Part shown: positions 1-9,053 of the stretch, one piece after another
Position numbering within the stretch: the first letter of the stretch is position 1
Layout of the letters: every line of letters begins with the position of its first letter
Source of the DNA: Clostridium acetobutylicum ATCC 824
GTDB taxonomy: Bacteria; Bacillota; Clostridia; Clostridiales; Clostridiaceae
Assembly (NCBI RefSeq): GCF_000008765.1
Contig: NC_003030.1
Span: forward strand, 3,754,001-3,818,000
DNA length: 64,000 bases
Direction: 5' to 3'
Translations under genes and position numbers: made by a program
Notes under the pieces: generated by a model
Seen by the model: the letters and a program-made list of their open reading frames with translations, nothing else
Database searches by the model: none
What the model was told of the DNA's origin: nothing

Positions 1-452
1 TTTTTAGCACCATAAATTTCACAATTCTCTACACTAACATTATTTGAGTTATGACAAGATACTGATATACCTCCTGCCTGATTATTGATATTTAAATTAG
101 AGATCTTTGCACCATCTGCGCTAATTTCTAAAGTATTTCTTGATGCGTTGGTTTGTACTATTTTTGTATTATCCTTAGATTGTCCTTGTATACTTATATT
201 AGGTACATTAAGGTCTATACTTCCATCCAAATTATACACACCATCTGAAATATAGAACTTTGTCTTACCTTGTGCTATTAATGTATTTATTGCATTGTTT
301 AAGGATGTTCCTGAATACGTTGCTGAATCAATTACTGTCCAGCTATTATCAATTTGCTGAGCTTTTAGCTTTCCGCCTCCTGCAATTATCATAATAAATG
401 TAATACAAAATAGTAATTGAATCTTAAGTGAATTCATTTTAATTTTTTTCAT
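1..452 (-). CDS. secreted parallel beta-helix protein (3' part outside window)
   Basis: The 150 codons visible encode a signal peptide (MKKIKMNSLKIQ, then a hydrophobic run ending near KLKAQQ) and a domain that aligns almost residue for residue with the start of the neighbouring gene at 510-1829: the same QQxD-xxWTxID start, FYI-DGVYNL, IxIQGQSK and NNQxGGxxVSC motifs. That pattern fits right-handed beta-helix (pectate-lyase-like/NosD-type) proteins. The start is the ATG at 452, 8 nt after GGAGG. The gene runs off the window, so its length and C-terminus are unknown. It lies 57 nt downstream of its paralogue on the same strand and is probably a tandem duplicate. Substrate or adhesive role cannot be inferred. 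Confidence 0.75.
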   Translation of the reverse strand, partial: MKKIKMNSLKIQLLFCITFIMIIAGGGKLKAQQIDNSWTVIDSATYSGTSLNNAINTLIAQGKTKFYISDGVYNLDGSIDLNVPNISIQGQSKDNTKIVQTNASRNTLEISADGAKISNLNINNQAGGISVSCHNSNNVSVENCEIYGAK

Positions 453-485
453 TTTTATTTCCTCCATTAATTAAATTTTATATAG

Positions 486-511
486 AAAAAGCTTGTACAA
501 AAGCAAGTTTT
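486..511 (-). terminator. weak terminator-like hairpin between the two beta-helix genes
   Basis: On the minus strand AAAACTTG and CAAGCTTTT form a short stem (one bulged base) followed by a run of T. It overlaps the stop of the upstream gene. It may only attenuate read-through into the second paralogue. Confidence 0.4.
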
Positions 512-1829
512 ACTTTGTATTTGCGTTGCTAGAAGACGGCATCGTTATTATATTTACCACATTGCCATCACCCATAATATTACTAAACGGAGCATCAGAT
601 CTCATTGATATACCATTCTTAAAAAATCCATTTATAATATTATTCGTAATAGTGTTCTTACAATTTGATGCATCCGGTTGTATTCTTATGCCATAAGGAC
701 AATTATCCATTGAATTAGTTATTGTGTTTTTATCTAAAGTAGAGTTACTTACCATATAGTCTAGTATTATGCCAGAATTATATCTCTCATCCCAGTTTTG
801 AGTCTTTCCATCTACTAAAAGATAATTTGAATTTCCTATTTGATTTTGAACTACTTGTATGGAATCCGAATATAAGATATATATACCATTGAAATCAATA
901 TTATTTATAACATTTCCCTCTACTTCAGCGCCCTTTAAATTATTGATTTCAATTCCAAAGTACCTTGAACCAGTTATTGTATTTCCATCAATTTTAGAAC
1001 CACTAGCTCTATAATCTGTTGGTGTAACCCATGGCTTTTCCCTTGTCACTAATATACCTGATGACCTAGTGTTTCTTATTATATTGCCTAATATATTGTT
1101 ACTATAAGCAGGAACTGTATATCTAATTCCGTTAGTAGCTGAATTTTTAATTTTGTTATAACTTACTGTTGAATTTCTGCAAAGGCGAAATGATATTCTA
1201 CTTCCTACAATAAAATTACTGTCTATAGTTCCATGGTTTTGTTTCGAAAATAGAACTCCTCCATCTGAAAAATAGGAATGTATCTCATTTCCCTCAAGAA
1301 TGTTACACATATTCAAATTACTATTCTCAACATCTTGTATGTCATTTCCTCCATCTTTAGAAAATACTACCGCTTGATCATTTTGAGCTCCATAAATTAC
1401 ACAACCTTGTACATTAACATTATTAGAATTACGACAGGATACAGCTACACCACCTGACTGATTATTAACATTAAGATTTGAGACTTGTATACCATCCGAA
1501 TTAATTTCTATACTATTTTTTAATGGGTTGCTTTGTACAATTTTGGTACACTCCTTTGATTGTCCTTGTATAATTACATTAGGTTGATTTAATTCTATAC
1601 TGCCATTTAAATTATAGACACCATTTAAAATATAAAACTTTCTCTGACCCTCACCTATTAATTTATTTATTACGTTATTTAAAGAAGATTCTGAACATTT
1701 AGACGTGTCTATTGTTGTCCAAGTAGCATCAACTTGCTGAGCCTTTAATTTACTTGCATTTAGTCCCACTACAAATATCATACAGGTAAATACCATAACT
1801 CCAAAAATGGACATTTTAGTTTTTCTCAT
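510..1829 (-). CDS. secreted parallel beta-helix repeat protein
   Basis: A 439-residue exported protein. The N-terminus has a signal peptide (MRKTKMSIFGVMVF... to about residue 30, ending LKAQQ). The rest is built of short repeated turns of the type N-x-I-x-x-N/G-x-I (for example GCVIYG, GNEIHSY, GNVINNIDFNGIYI), as in right-handed parallel beta-helix proteins of the pectate-lyase/NosD superfamily. No clear catalytic triad or metal-binding set is visible, so it could be a polysaccharide lyase, another carbohydrate-active protein, or a surface protein. There are no LPxTG or S-layer-homology motifs. The ATG has a good GGAGG 8 nt upstream. The gene is followed by a paralogue at 452-1. Confidence 0.8.
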   Translation of the reverse strand: MRKTKMSIFGVMVFTCMIFVVGLNASKLKAQQVDATWTTIDTSKCSESSLNNVINKLIGEGQRKFYILNGVYNLNGSIELNQPNVIIQGQSKECTKIVQSNPLKNSIEINSDGIQVSNLNVNNQSGGVAVSCRNSNNVNVQGCVIYGAQNDQAVVFSKDGGNDIQDVENSNLNMCNILEGNEIHSYFSDGGVLFSKQNHGTIDSNFIVGSRISFRLCRNSTVSYNKIKNSATNGIRYTVPAYSNNILGNIIRNTRSSGILVTREKPWVTPTDYRASGSKIDGNTITGSRYFGIEINNLKGAEVEGNVINNIDFNGIYILYSDSIQVVQNQIGNSNYLLVDGKTQNWDERYNSGIILDYMVSNSTLDKNTITNSMDNCPYGIRIQPDASNCKNTITNNIINGFFKNGISMRSDAPFSNIMGDGNVVNIITMPSSSNANTK

Positions 1830-1861
1830 TTTTCATACCTCCAAAAATATTTTTATTGTTT

Positions 1862-1888
1862 GTTAAAGTTTACACTGTTAACTTTAAC
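1862..1888. promoter_or_regulatory. inverted repeat in the 5' region of the beta-helix gene
   Basis: GTTAAAGTT (1862-1870) and AACTTTAAC (1880-1888) form a perfect 9-bp inverted repeat with a 9-nt spacer, 33 nt upstream of the beta-helix start codon. It could be an operator or an mRNA hairpin. The rest of 1889-2025 shows no gene. Confidence 0.45.
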
Positions 1889-2025
1889 CTCACAATATAT
1901 ACTTCGTATATTATTTTCTATTTTTAATACTTTTTGAAAAGTTTTTTCATATTATTTATATTATGCTTAAATTAAATAAAAAAAATGAAATTATTATAAT
2001 ATTTGTAATTTTCTTTTTATCTATC

Positions 2026-2057
2026 AAAAAAATCCCGATGGGCAATTCGGGATTTTT
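2026..2057 (-). terminator. intrinsic terminator of the 2182-6115 ABC operon
   Basis: Perfect 11-bp stem (AAAAATCCCGA 2028-2038, TCGGGATTTTT 2047-2057) with an 8-nt loop. On the minus strand the stem runs into seven T. A weaker hairpin (TAGGCA/TGCCTA, 2147-2173) lies just after the operon's last stop codon. Confidence 0.85.
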
Positions 2058-2181
2058 AGGGGAGCTGAGATCTAATAAATCAAACACTGCAAAATTTAAT
2101 ATGCTATCTGGTTTCCTATTTATGATCTCATATATTTATTTTTAATAGGCACAGATATTAAATGCATGCCTACAGATAAAC

Positions 2182-2868
2182 TTATTTTTGTATTTCAACA
2201 TCTACATTATAGTTGGGAAATAACTTTCCATTATTATTATCTATTGATATGTCCACAGGTATATTAGCTTCTCCGCTGGATGAAGTTTGCATACCTGTAC
2301 TGCTTGTGCTTGAAAGCACTTCATTTCCTATTCTTGTAACTTTACCTTTTAACTTTACTGATGAATCCGATGTTGGTACTATTGTTACATCTTTTCCTAC
2401 CTGGACATCTTTTATAAATTCTTCTCCTACTTTTGCCTTTACATAAAGGCTGTTTAAATCCTGTAATTTAAGTACACTTTTTTGTGCTGATAGTATATCT
2501 CCCTTTTCATATCCTATATCTGTTACAACTGCATTATCCATATCTGATATTATGTTTTGACCACTTATGTAATCTTCTGATTTATTTGAGTTATACCCAT
2601 CCATCTCTACAAGAGTATCATTCTTTTTAACTATCTGTCCTTCTTTTACGTCCATCTTACTTACTTTAGTTATTGACTGCATGGAAGAGCTATCTATTAC
2701 TATATTCTCTACATTTGACGATGCTATAGTTCCTGATGCATCAACTGTATTTTTAACCTTTGGTGAAACTTTCTTTACCGTTTTGTCAGTTTTAGCCTGA
2801 CTACATCCTGCTGCAAATATCATAAGACCTGTAAGTGCCATTATACTAACCATTTTAATTTTTTTCAT
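2182..2868 (-). CDS. ABC efflux periplasmic-adaptor-like lipoprotein (HlyD/MacA type)
   Basis: A 228-residue lipoprotein: signal peptide with lipobox ...MIFAAGCSQ (Cys at about 22), then the split biotinyl-lipoyl-like segments of membrane-fusion proteins (DASGTIASSNVENI, VTDIGYEKGDIL, VGKDVTIVP) and a C-terminal beta-barrel-like part. At 228 residues it is short for the family and has no long coiled-coil hairpin, as expected for a Gram-positive adaptor that has no outer membrane to span. It starts 1 nt after the ATPase gene and is the last gene of an ATPase/permease operon, so it probably couples substrate to the exporter on the outer face of the membrane. Confidence 0.8.
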   Translation of the reverse strand: MKKIKMVSIMALTGLMIFAAGCSQAKTDKTVKKVSPKVKNTVDASGTIASSNVENIVIDSSSMQSITKVSKMDVKEGQIVKKNDTLVEMDGYNSNKSEDYISGQNIISDMDNAVVTDIGYEKGDILSAQKSVLKLQDLNSLYVKAKVGEEFIKDVQVGKDVTIVPTSDSSVKLKGKVTRIGNEVLSSTSSTGMQTSSSGEANIPVDISIDNNNGKLFPNYNVDVEIQK

Positions 2869-3570
2869 TTATTGTTCTACCACCTTTCCATCCTTAACAT
2901 ATATTATTCTCTGTCCATACTTTGCTGCCTCTGAAGAGTGAGTAACCTGTACTATGGTCTTTCCTTCTTCTATATTTATTTTTCTCATTAGTTCCATTAC
3001 TTCCGTTCCTGTTTTACTATCAAGATTTCCTATTGGTTCATCTGCAAGTATTACATCTGGTTCATTTATAAGTGCCCTAGCTATAGCAACCCTCTGCTGT
3101 TGTCCTCCCGACAGCTCTCTTGGAGTATGTTTCCTTCTCTCTTCAAGTCCAACTATCTTTAATATATTTTCTAGTTTATCTCTATAATTTTTTATTTTCT
3201 TTCCATCCAGAAGTATTGGAAGCATAATGTTTTCTTCCACATTAAGATTAGGTATCAAATTATAAAATTGAAATACAAAACCAACATCTCGTCTTCTCAT
3301 TATACTCTGTTCTTTATCATTCATAGTTGAGAGTTCTTTTCCTGCTATTTTAACGCTACCTGATGTGGGTTTATCAAGTCCGCCAAGCAGGTACAAAAGA
3401 GTACTTTTCCCTGATCCTGATGGTCCCATTATAGATACAAACTCTCCCTCTTTTATATCTATATTTATATCTTTGAGCACCTCTACATCCATTTTGCCAA
3501 GTTTAAATATTTTATTTAAACCTCTTGCTTCTATTACGCTTTTAGCCTCTTCTCTTGCTAACTCTTCCAT
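2869..3570 (-). CDS. ABC transporter ATP-binding protein (MacB/LolD type)
   Basis: A 233-residue nucleotide-binding subunit. It has Walker A GPSGSGKST, the Q-loop, the ABC signature LSGGQQQR, Walker B VILADEPIGNLDS and the H-loop THSSE. The ISxIYKxG-like start and the NLDSKTG extension are typical of ATPases that pair with FtsX-type permeases. An AGGAGG precedes the ATG. It is the middle gene of a minus-strand operon: 16 nt behind the permease and adjacent to the adaptor lipoprotein. Substrate unknown; related systems export peptides, lipoproteins or antibiotics. Confidence 0.93.
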   Translation of the reverse strand: MEELAREEAKSVIEARGLNKIFKLGKMDVEVLKDINIDIKEGEFVSIMGPSGSGKSTLLYLLGGLDKPTSGSVKIAGKELSTMNDKEQSIMRRRDVGFVFQFYNLIPNLNVEENIMLPILLDGKKIKNYRDKLENILKIVGLEERRKHTPRELSGGQQQRVAIARALINEPDVILADEPIGNLDSKTGTEVMELMRKINIEEGKTIVQVTHSSEAAKYGQRIIYVKDGKVVEQ

Positions 3571-3586
3571 TTTCTTACCTCCTTAT

Positions 3587-6115
3587 TTACTCATATTTAA
3601 TAGCTTCTATAATATTGAGCTTAGATGATTTAAGCGATGGAACAATTGATGATATAACAGTTATTAAAACTCCAAGTATTACACTTGTTATAAACGCACC
3701 TGACGAATAGTATATCTCCATAGGGAAATTAGATATATCAAGCATAGCTGGTATAACATGAATCATTAAACTTCCTCCAACTATTCCTCCTATACTACCT
3801 ATAAGACCTATAGATAATGCCTCAATGAATAGCATTTTTCTTGTTTGGTGTCTATTCATTCCAACAGAAGCATAAACAGCAAGATGTCTTTTTCTTTCTA
3901 TAAAGCTTATAAAGAAATTGTTAATTACTCCAAAAGCTCCGATTATGAGGGCTATTATAGGAAATGCTTTTATTAATGATAACATTGCATTATTTTGCTG
4001 CTCATTTTGCTTTTCCATTTTAGCTATTGTCTCTACTCCTATTTGCCTTGTTTTAAACTTCTCAGCAAATAACTTTGCCATACTATCAGGCGATTTAGAG
4101 GTCTTAATATTTAAAGTAGAGCATTGATATAAGTTAAAATCTCCTCTTGCATATTTGTTAGGAATAATAACAGAATTTCCATTATACATCATGCTATCAT
4201 AGGAACCAACTATCTTGTAATCCTTGCTTCCCCTATTTGTTTTAATTGTAATGTAATCTCCAACATTTTTTTTAAATCTTTTGAGATTACTAGTCGTCAT
4301 TAATATTGTTCTTCCATCCTTATAAGCATTAAATACACTTTTTTCATCTTGAAGAAGCTTTATTTTCCAGAAGTTCTTTATATAATACTCATCCATAAAC
4401 ATAATATCCGAAATCTTATCTGTACTTCCTGATACCTCTATATTTCTTGCTTCATAACCTTCTTGTATTTCTTGAACTCCAGCAGTATTCCTTACAATAT
4501 TAATGGTTTGCCTGTCTAGAGAATTACCATCATTATTACTTATATACAAATCATGATTAAATATATTGTATGCATTAACAACCGCTTTTCCTATACTTCC
4601 ACTGATTATATTAAGCATAAATAAGGTTGATATTCCGATGGTTAACAATGCAATATTGTTTATTAAGCTCTTATTTTTCCTAAGGTTTTTTGCAGCAAGA
4701 CTTCCCTCATTTCCAAATATAACATTATAAATTTTATCAAATATTGTAACAAAGATTTCAGTCATAAACGGAACTACCATTACAACTCCAACCACTGAAA
4801 GAATCATACAAATTCCAAGTAAAATAAGCGATGGAGTCTTTCCTAACGCACAATTTTTAGTAACAATAGGCATAGCAAAATCACTCAGTATAAATATAAT
4901 CCCTAAAATAAGAACCCATAGTTTTTCTTTTTCCATAGTATCTACTGTATTAAGAACAACATCCTTAACAGATAGCTTAGATGTCTTAACTATTGGAATT
5001 ATAGAGCTTAAAACTGAAACAATTATTGCAAATACGAATGCACTTATTAACTGCTTCGGAGTGTAATTAACAGAGGCTGTAATGCTCATTCCTCCCGAAG
5101 CCTGAGCTGCAAGAACTGCCATAAGCAATTTTAAAATTCCAATTCCTGCAAAATTACCTACAACTCCACCTATTATTCCGTATATAATACTTTCTCCAAT
5201 AAGTACTAGGCTTGTAGACATTCTTGTAGCTCCTATACTTCTAAAGGTTCCTATAACTGGTAGTCTTTCTGCAACTATTACCTTAAAAACAGTATATATA
5301 ATAAATGTGCTCATCATTAAAACTACTATCATCATAACTCTAAACACCATGGTGATCTGTCCAAGTGCTTGATCTATAACCTTTTCGTCCACTATCTTGG
5401 TAACCGAATAATGCTTATATGCTGTTGTCAATTTATTAATTACAGTGTCTATATTATTTGAATTATGAACTTTAACATAAATCTCTGAATACTGATTAGT
5501 AACTCCATTAATATTTCCAGCTATAACTTGTGGTACTACAGCTGTCATTGCCCTATCACTATCACTACTGAACAAACCTTTATTATTAGCTATACCTACT
5601 ATTATAAAATTTTGCTTATCTCCATTTTTTCCAACCATAAGAGGTAACTTCTGTCCAACAGTGAAACCGTATTTATCTGCTGTCTTCTTACTTACTATAA
5701 TTTTATTTCCGCTAAAAGGTTTAACTCCCTCGCTCTGGTTTAAATCCACAAATCCCATAGTCTGCATGTCTGAATAATCAAATCCACTAAGAGATACTCT
5801 TACATCCTTATCAGAATTCTTATATACAGCACTTGCATCAATTTCTCCAATTATGTAATCAGTTTTATCCCTTGCTATCTCAGCTTTGTCTAGGTTGACA
5901 TATGGTGTAGGTGATTTGCTATTTGCACTTATTATTATGTCTGAACTCCCAGCAAACTGTTTTACAATATCAATATAAGTTGCTTTTATACTTGTACTTA
6001 TACCGCTAGAAGCAAAGTACAGTGCAGCTGACGCCATTATTGAAAACACAACCAGAAAAGTTCTTAACTTCTTTTCCTTTATATTCTTAAGCATAAATTT
6101 AAGAATTATTGCCAT
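3587..6115 (-). CDS. FtsX-family ABC permease, duplicated 8-10 TM type
   Basis: About 842 residues. One TM near the N-terminus (LRTFLVVFSIMASAALYF), a large extracytoplasmic domain (about 50-250), three TMs with FtsX-type sequence (about 260-390), a second pair of TMs and extracytoplasmic domain, and a final three-TM FtsX domain (IIALIIGAFGVINNFF to the end). This doubled architecture resembles BceB/YclI-like exporters. The ATG at 6115 is preferred to the GTG at 6127 because GAGGTGA lies 8 nt before it. First gene of the operon, with a good promoter at 6281-6309. The ATPase and adaptor follow. Confidence 0.88.
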   Translation of the reverse strand: MAIILKFMLKNIKEKKLRTFLVVFSIMASAALYFASSGISTSIKATYIDIVKQFAGSSDIIISANSKSPTPYVNLDKAEIARDKTDYIIGEIDASAVYKNSDKDVRVSLSGFDYSDMQTMGFVDLNQSEGVKPFSGNKIIVSKKTADKYGFTVGQKLPLMVGKNGDKQNFIIVGIANNKGLFSSDSDRAMTAVVPQVIAGNINGVTNQYSEIYVKVHNSNNIDTVINKLTTAYKHYSVTKIVDEKVIDQALGQITMVFRVMMIVVLMMSTFIIYTVFKVIVAERLPVIGTFRSIGATRMSTSLVLIGESIIYGIIGGVVGNFAGIGILKLLMAVLAAQASGGMSITASVNYTPKQLISAFVFAIIVSVLSSIIPIVKTSKLSVKDVVLNTVDTMEKEKLWVLILGIIFILSDFAMPIVTKNCALGKTPSLILLGICMILSVVGVVMVVPFMTEIFVTIFDKIYNVIFGNEGSLAAKNLRKNKSLINNIALLTIGISTLFMLNIISGSIGKAVVNAYNIFNHDLYISNNDGNSLDRQTINIVRNTAGVQEIQEGYEARNIEVSGSTDKISDIMFMDEYYIKNFWKIKLLQDEKSVFNAYKDGRTILMTTSNLKRFKKNVGDYITIKTNRGSKDYKIVGSYDSMMYNGNSVIIPNKYARGDFNLYQCSTLNIKTSKSPDSMAKLFAEKFKTRQIGVETIAKMEKQNEQQNNAMLSLIKAFPIIALIIGAFGVINNFFISFIERKRHLAVYASVGMNRHQTRKMLFIEALSIGLIGSIGGIVGGSLMIHVIPAMLDISNFPMEIYYSSGAFITSVILGVLITVISSIVPSLKSSKLNIIEAIKYE

Positions 6116-6280
6116 TAAAGATTTCACCTCAATCCTTATTTTAAAATTACTATTATGTTAGCAAACCTCTTAGACATATATTAATGTGGAAACTTCTTAT
6201 ATTTTCTGCTTTAAAAAAGCCTCCAAAGTATCCTTAATTTAAATCTATTGTTAAGTTTGCATTTCACGTGTATTACATAA

Positions 6281-6309
6281 ATAGTACACTATTAAGTTAT
6301 TTTAGTCAA
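6281..6309 (-). promoter_or_regulatory. promoter of the 6115-2182 ABC operon
   Basis: On the minus strand TTGACT (6309-6304), a 17-nt spacer and TACTAT (6286-6281), close to the sigma-A consensus. The leader is about 160 nt. I see nothing else identifiable between 6310 and 6570. Confidence 0.65.
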
Positions 6310-6571
6310 TACCATATCCTTACTATTTTAATCTTTTGTAGTTACTCCTTTTTATTTATACTTTCCATGTTTAAAAATGTTATAACACTGTTTATACCCT
6401 CTCTCTTTATTTTGTAAATAATTATATTCATTTACTGATTAGATTAATTATAGCTCATTTGCCTGCTTATAAATACTGACAAAAGTCACATTTTTAATAA
6501 CATTAACTATAATATATCACTTAGTACTAATCATTACAAGGTACTATTTAATATTTGCATTCTATTTTACT

Positions 6572-6605
6572 ATAAAAAATGAGGAGAACTAAATTCCCCC
6601 CATTT
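6572..6605 (-). terminator. intrinsic terminator of the HD/MutS-like pair
   Basis: 12-bp stem (6577-6588 with 6594-6605, 5-nt loop), fully paired only on the minus strand, where two G-U wobbles replace A-C mismatches, followed by TTTTTATAG. It lies just past the stop of the HD gene. Confidence 0.8.
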
Positions 6606-6610
6606 AAAAA

Positions 6611-7240
6611 TTACACCTTATTCAGTTCTTTGACCTTACGAACAAAAGTCCTTACATTTTCTTTCTCTTCTTGAATTTTACCGTTTGACATAGGCTGTCG
6701 TCCTAACCTGTCACATAAAGATAAGAGTGCTATCTCATCAAGAGAAGTTTCCTTAAGCATATTTTTAGAATCTGCAAAAGACATGTTCTTTACAACAAAC
6801 AATGTTTGCATGTGCCATCTTACAAGTTTAATCACCTTATATATAAAATCTTCATCCTCACTAAAACACTGTAGGAATTCCCTTGACATTGTTTCTCCAA
6901 CCTTATCATGATTATATGAGGTTATCTTACCTTTTCGAACTTTCGTTGTTTTAGCCTTTCCTATATCATGAAGAAGACTTCCCCACATAAATGCTCTTTT
7001 GTCACTACTCTTTTCTCTGTTCTCAGCAGCCTTATCAACTACAAGCAAAGTGTGATTCCATACATTGCCCTCAGGATGGTGTTCTTTATTTTGCTCTGTA
7101 TGAACCAAATCACTTAGCATTGTAAAAGGATATTTATTTAAATTTCCTTTATTAAGCTGCTCGTTTAAATATTCCGATGGCCTTACATCATTAAGCAAAT
7201 GTTTTTCTATATCCTTAAAAAGTTCTTTGCTCTCTTCCAT
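6611..7240 (-). CDS. HD-domain phosphohydrolase
   Basis: A 209-residue soluble protein with the metal-binding HD signature: the NVWNHTLLVVDKA helix (first His), LLHDIGKAKTT (HD pair, about residues 90-100), and later His/Asp residues (RWHMQTLFV, LCDRLGR). Such proteins hydrolyse phosphate esters or nucleotides; the HDIG form also occurs beside tRNA-processing nucleotidyltransferases. The substrate here is unknown. It is the second gene after the MutS-like ATPase (15-nt gap) and ends at a terminator, so the two are probably co-transcribed. Confidence 0.85.
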   Translation of the reverse strand: MEESKELFKDIEKHLLNDVRPSEYLNEQLNKGNLNKYPFTMLSDLVHTEQNKEHHPEGNVWNHTLLVVDKAAENREKSSDKRAFMWGSLLHDIGKAKTTKVRKGKITSYNHDKVGETMSREFLQCFSEDEDFIYKVIKLVRWHMQTLFVVKNMSFADSKNMLKETSLDEIALLSLCDRLGRQPMSNGKIQEEKENVRTFVRKVKELNKV

Positions 7241-7255
7241 AGTTATCCCCTACTT

Positions 7256-8989
7256 TTATAATATTTTTGCAAGCCTATCATTAGTTTTTTGTATTATTTC
7301 ATTTGGATATTCAAGATATTTTAAAAGTTTTACAGCATTTCTCGTCTTACATATTCCATACTTCAACTTGTAATCGAATTGAAGACCTTCATCATCTATA
7401 TCCTCACTAAAGTAACAGCACAAATAATCCTCTTTCAGTATTTCCGTAAGCTCCAAATCATGTGTTGCAACTAGAGTTAATGTGTTATGTTTCTCTATAT
7501 AATTTAAAATTTCGGCTGAGGCGTTAACTCTTTCAATTGGGTTTGTTCCTCTAAATATTTCGTCAATTATACATAAAACAGGTCTATCATCGCTGCACTG
7601 ATTTATTATTCTCTTAAGTGCCTCCGCTTCTCTAAAGTAATAGCTTTTTCCTGAAGATATATTATCCTCGGGACTTATAGATGTCATTATCTTAAAAAAG
7701 CTTGTTTTATATACTTTAGCTGCACACGTATATATTGTTTGTGCTAAAAGAGAATTTAATCCTATAGTTCTCAAAAAAGTAGACTTTCCAGCCATATTAG
7801 TTCCTGTAAGCATTATTCCTTTTCCATCTAAATCTATGGAGTTTGATACTGGGTTTTCCAATAATGGATGATATATCTCGCTGCATTTTATTATCCTTCC
7901 ATTATCTACAAATTCAGGTTCACAATAATACTGAATCCATTGCCTAAAGGATGCTATGGACATAAGTGCATCTATTTCTCCAAGGGCTTTATATAGCTCC
8001 TTTAACTCTTTACGTAATTTTCTTATATCATTTATTGAATTAAAGAATTTTCTTTCTTCAATAGGTAATATATTGTAAAGAGCATCACCTATTATATCTA
8101 CACCTTCTACCCTCTCTATTCCAGCTGTCTTCTTAGCTACCTTCATAAGCTTAGAAGATGTTGCTTTTAAACTGTCTGTGTAATACTTAATTTCAGGACA
8201 ATTAATCTTAGAAATCCTGTTCGCTGTGTTTATTATCCCATTTAAATATCCAAGTGATTGAACATATAATTCAACCTTATTCTTAAACTTATTGTGTTCA
8301 ATAGTGTTCATTAATATAAAGGCTGCTAAGAGAATTATGTATCCATATTTAAGTATTGGTATTGTTAAAATTGATGCTAGTGTACCCCAAAATAAAAAAT
8401 TGAATACATATTTATATTTATAATCGACCTCAATGTCCTTCCATATAAGATCCGTAACTCCATTTTCTTTTTTTCTTCCAAGCTTAATAAGCTCTAATCC
8501 AACTTTTTCTCTAACTTCCTTGTTATTTTGAAATATCTTTATAATTGAATTTCTTTCAAGGAGCTTTTCCTTCGAAAATTCAGGTGTTTTAAATATCTTA
8601 TAAAGCATCTCTTCTCCTGGTGATGTTAATGTTCTATCTGCAAGTTCAAAAACTTTATTCATATTAAGGTCTTCCCAAGTTTGTTCATCAACATTAAACT
8701 CATCTGCATTATCTTCCTTGTGAAATTCAAAAAACTTTTTTACATTTCTTGTGTTTCTTTTCCTCTTTTGAAATTCTCCCCAATACCTTTTAAATCTTTC
8801 ATAGTTTAGCTTATGAATTATTTTTGCCTTCATGTAAAATGCTAAGAAGATTGCTGCTATGCTTAATGCAGTTCCTAAAAAATAAATATAATTTTTATAG
8901 CCTATAGCTAATTGAAAAAATACAAATGCAGATATACCTAAAGCCAGCGTTGCAATTGCACTGTACATATATAATTTATCCTCATCCAT
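7256..8989 (-). CDS. membrane-anchored MutS-like ATPase
   Basis: A 577-residue protein with the C-terminal MutS ATPase domain: Walker A TGTNMAGKSTFLRT (about residue 390), the SxY region (SISPEDNISSGKSYYF), Walker B LCIIDEIFRGTNPIER and ATHDLELT. There is no mismatch-recognition domain I. It has two N-terminal membrane segments (YSAIATLALGISAFVFF; IYFLGTALSIAAIFLAF) and a second hydrophobic pair at about 195-230. This fits the MutS-like family of membrane proteins with a lever domain but no DNA-binding entry domain, whose role is largely unknown. The partner is probably the HD protein downstream. Confidence 0.85.
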   Translation of the reverse strand: MDEDKLYMYSAIATLALGISAFVFFQLAIGYKNYIYFLGTALSIAAIFLAFYMKAKIIHKLNYERFKRYWGEFQKRKRNTRNVKKFFEFHKEDNADEFNVDEQTWEDLNMNKVFELADRTLTSPGEEMLYKIFKTPEFSKEKLLERNSIIKIFQNNKEVREKVGLELIKLGRKKENGVTDLIWKDIEVDYKYKYVFNFLFWGTLASILTIPILKYGYIILLAAFILMNTIEHNKFKNKVELYVQSLGYLNGIINTANRISKINCPEIKYYTDSLKATSSKLMKVAKKTAGIERVEGVDIIGDALYNILPIEERKFFNSINDIRKLRKELKELYKALGEIDALMSIASFRQWIQYYCEPEFVDNGRIIKCSEIYHPLLENPVSNSIDLDGKGIMLTGTNMAGKSTFLRTIGLNSLLAQTIYTCAAKVYKTSFFKIMTSISPEDNISSGKSYYFREAEALKRIINQCSDDRPVLCIIDEIFRGTNPIERVNASAEILNYIEKHNTLTLVATHDLELTEILKEDYLCCYFSEDIDDEGLQFDYKLKYGICKTRNAVKLLKYLEYPNEIIQKTNDRLAKIL

Positions 8990-9053
8990 AATATCTTCAC
9001 TTCCTTTCCCAAATTAATGAAATTATATTGCTTAGTAACGTATAAGTCAACCG

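Noticed and set aside
1963-2145. 60-codon plus-strand frame
   Set aside because: It includes the operon terminator hairpin, has no ribosome-binding site and no similarity to anything I know.
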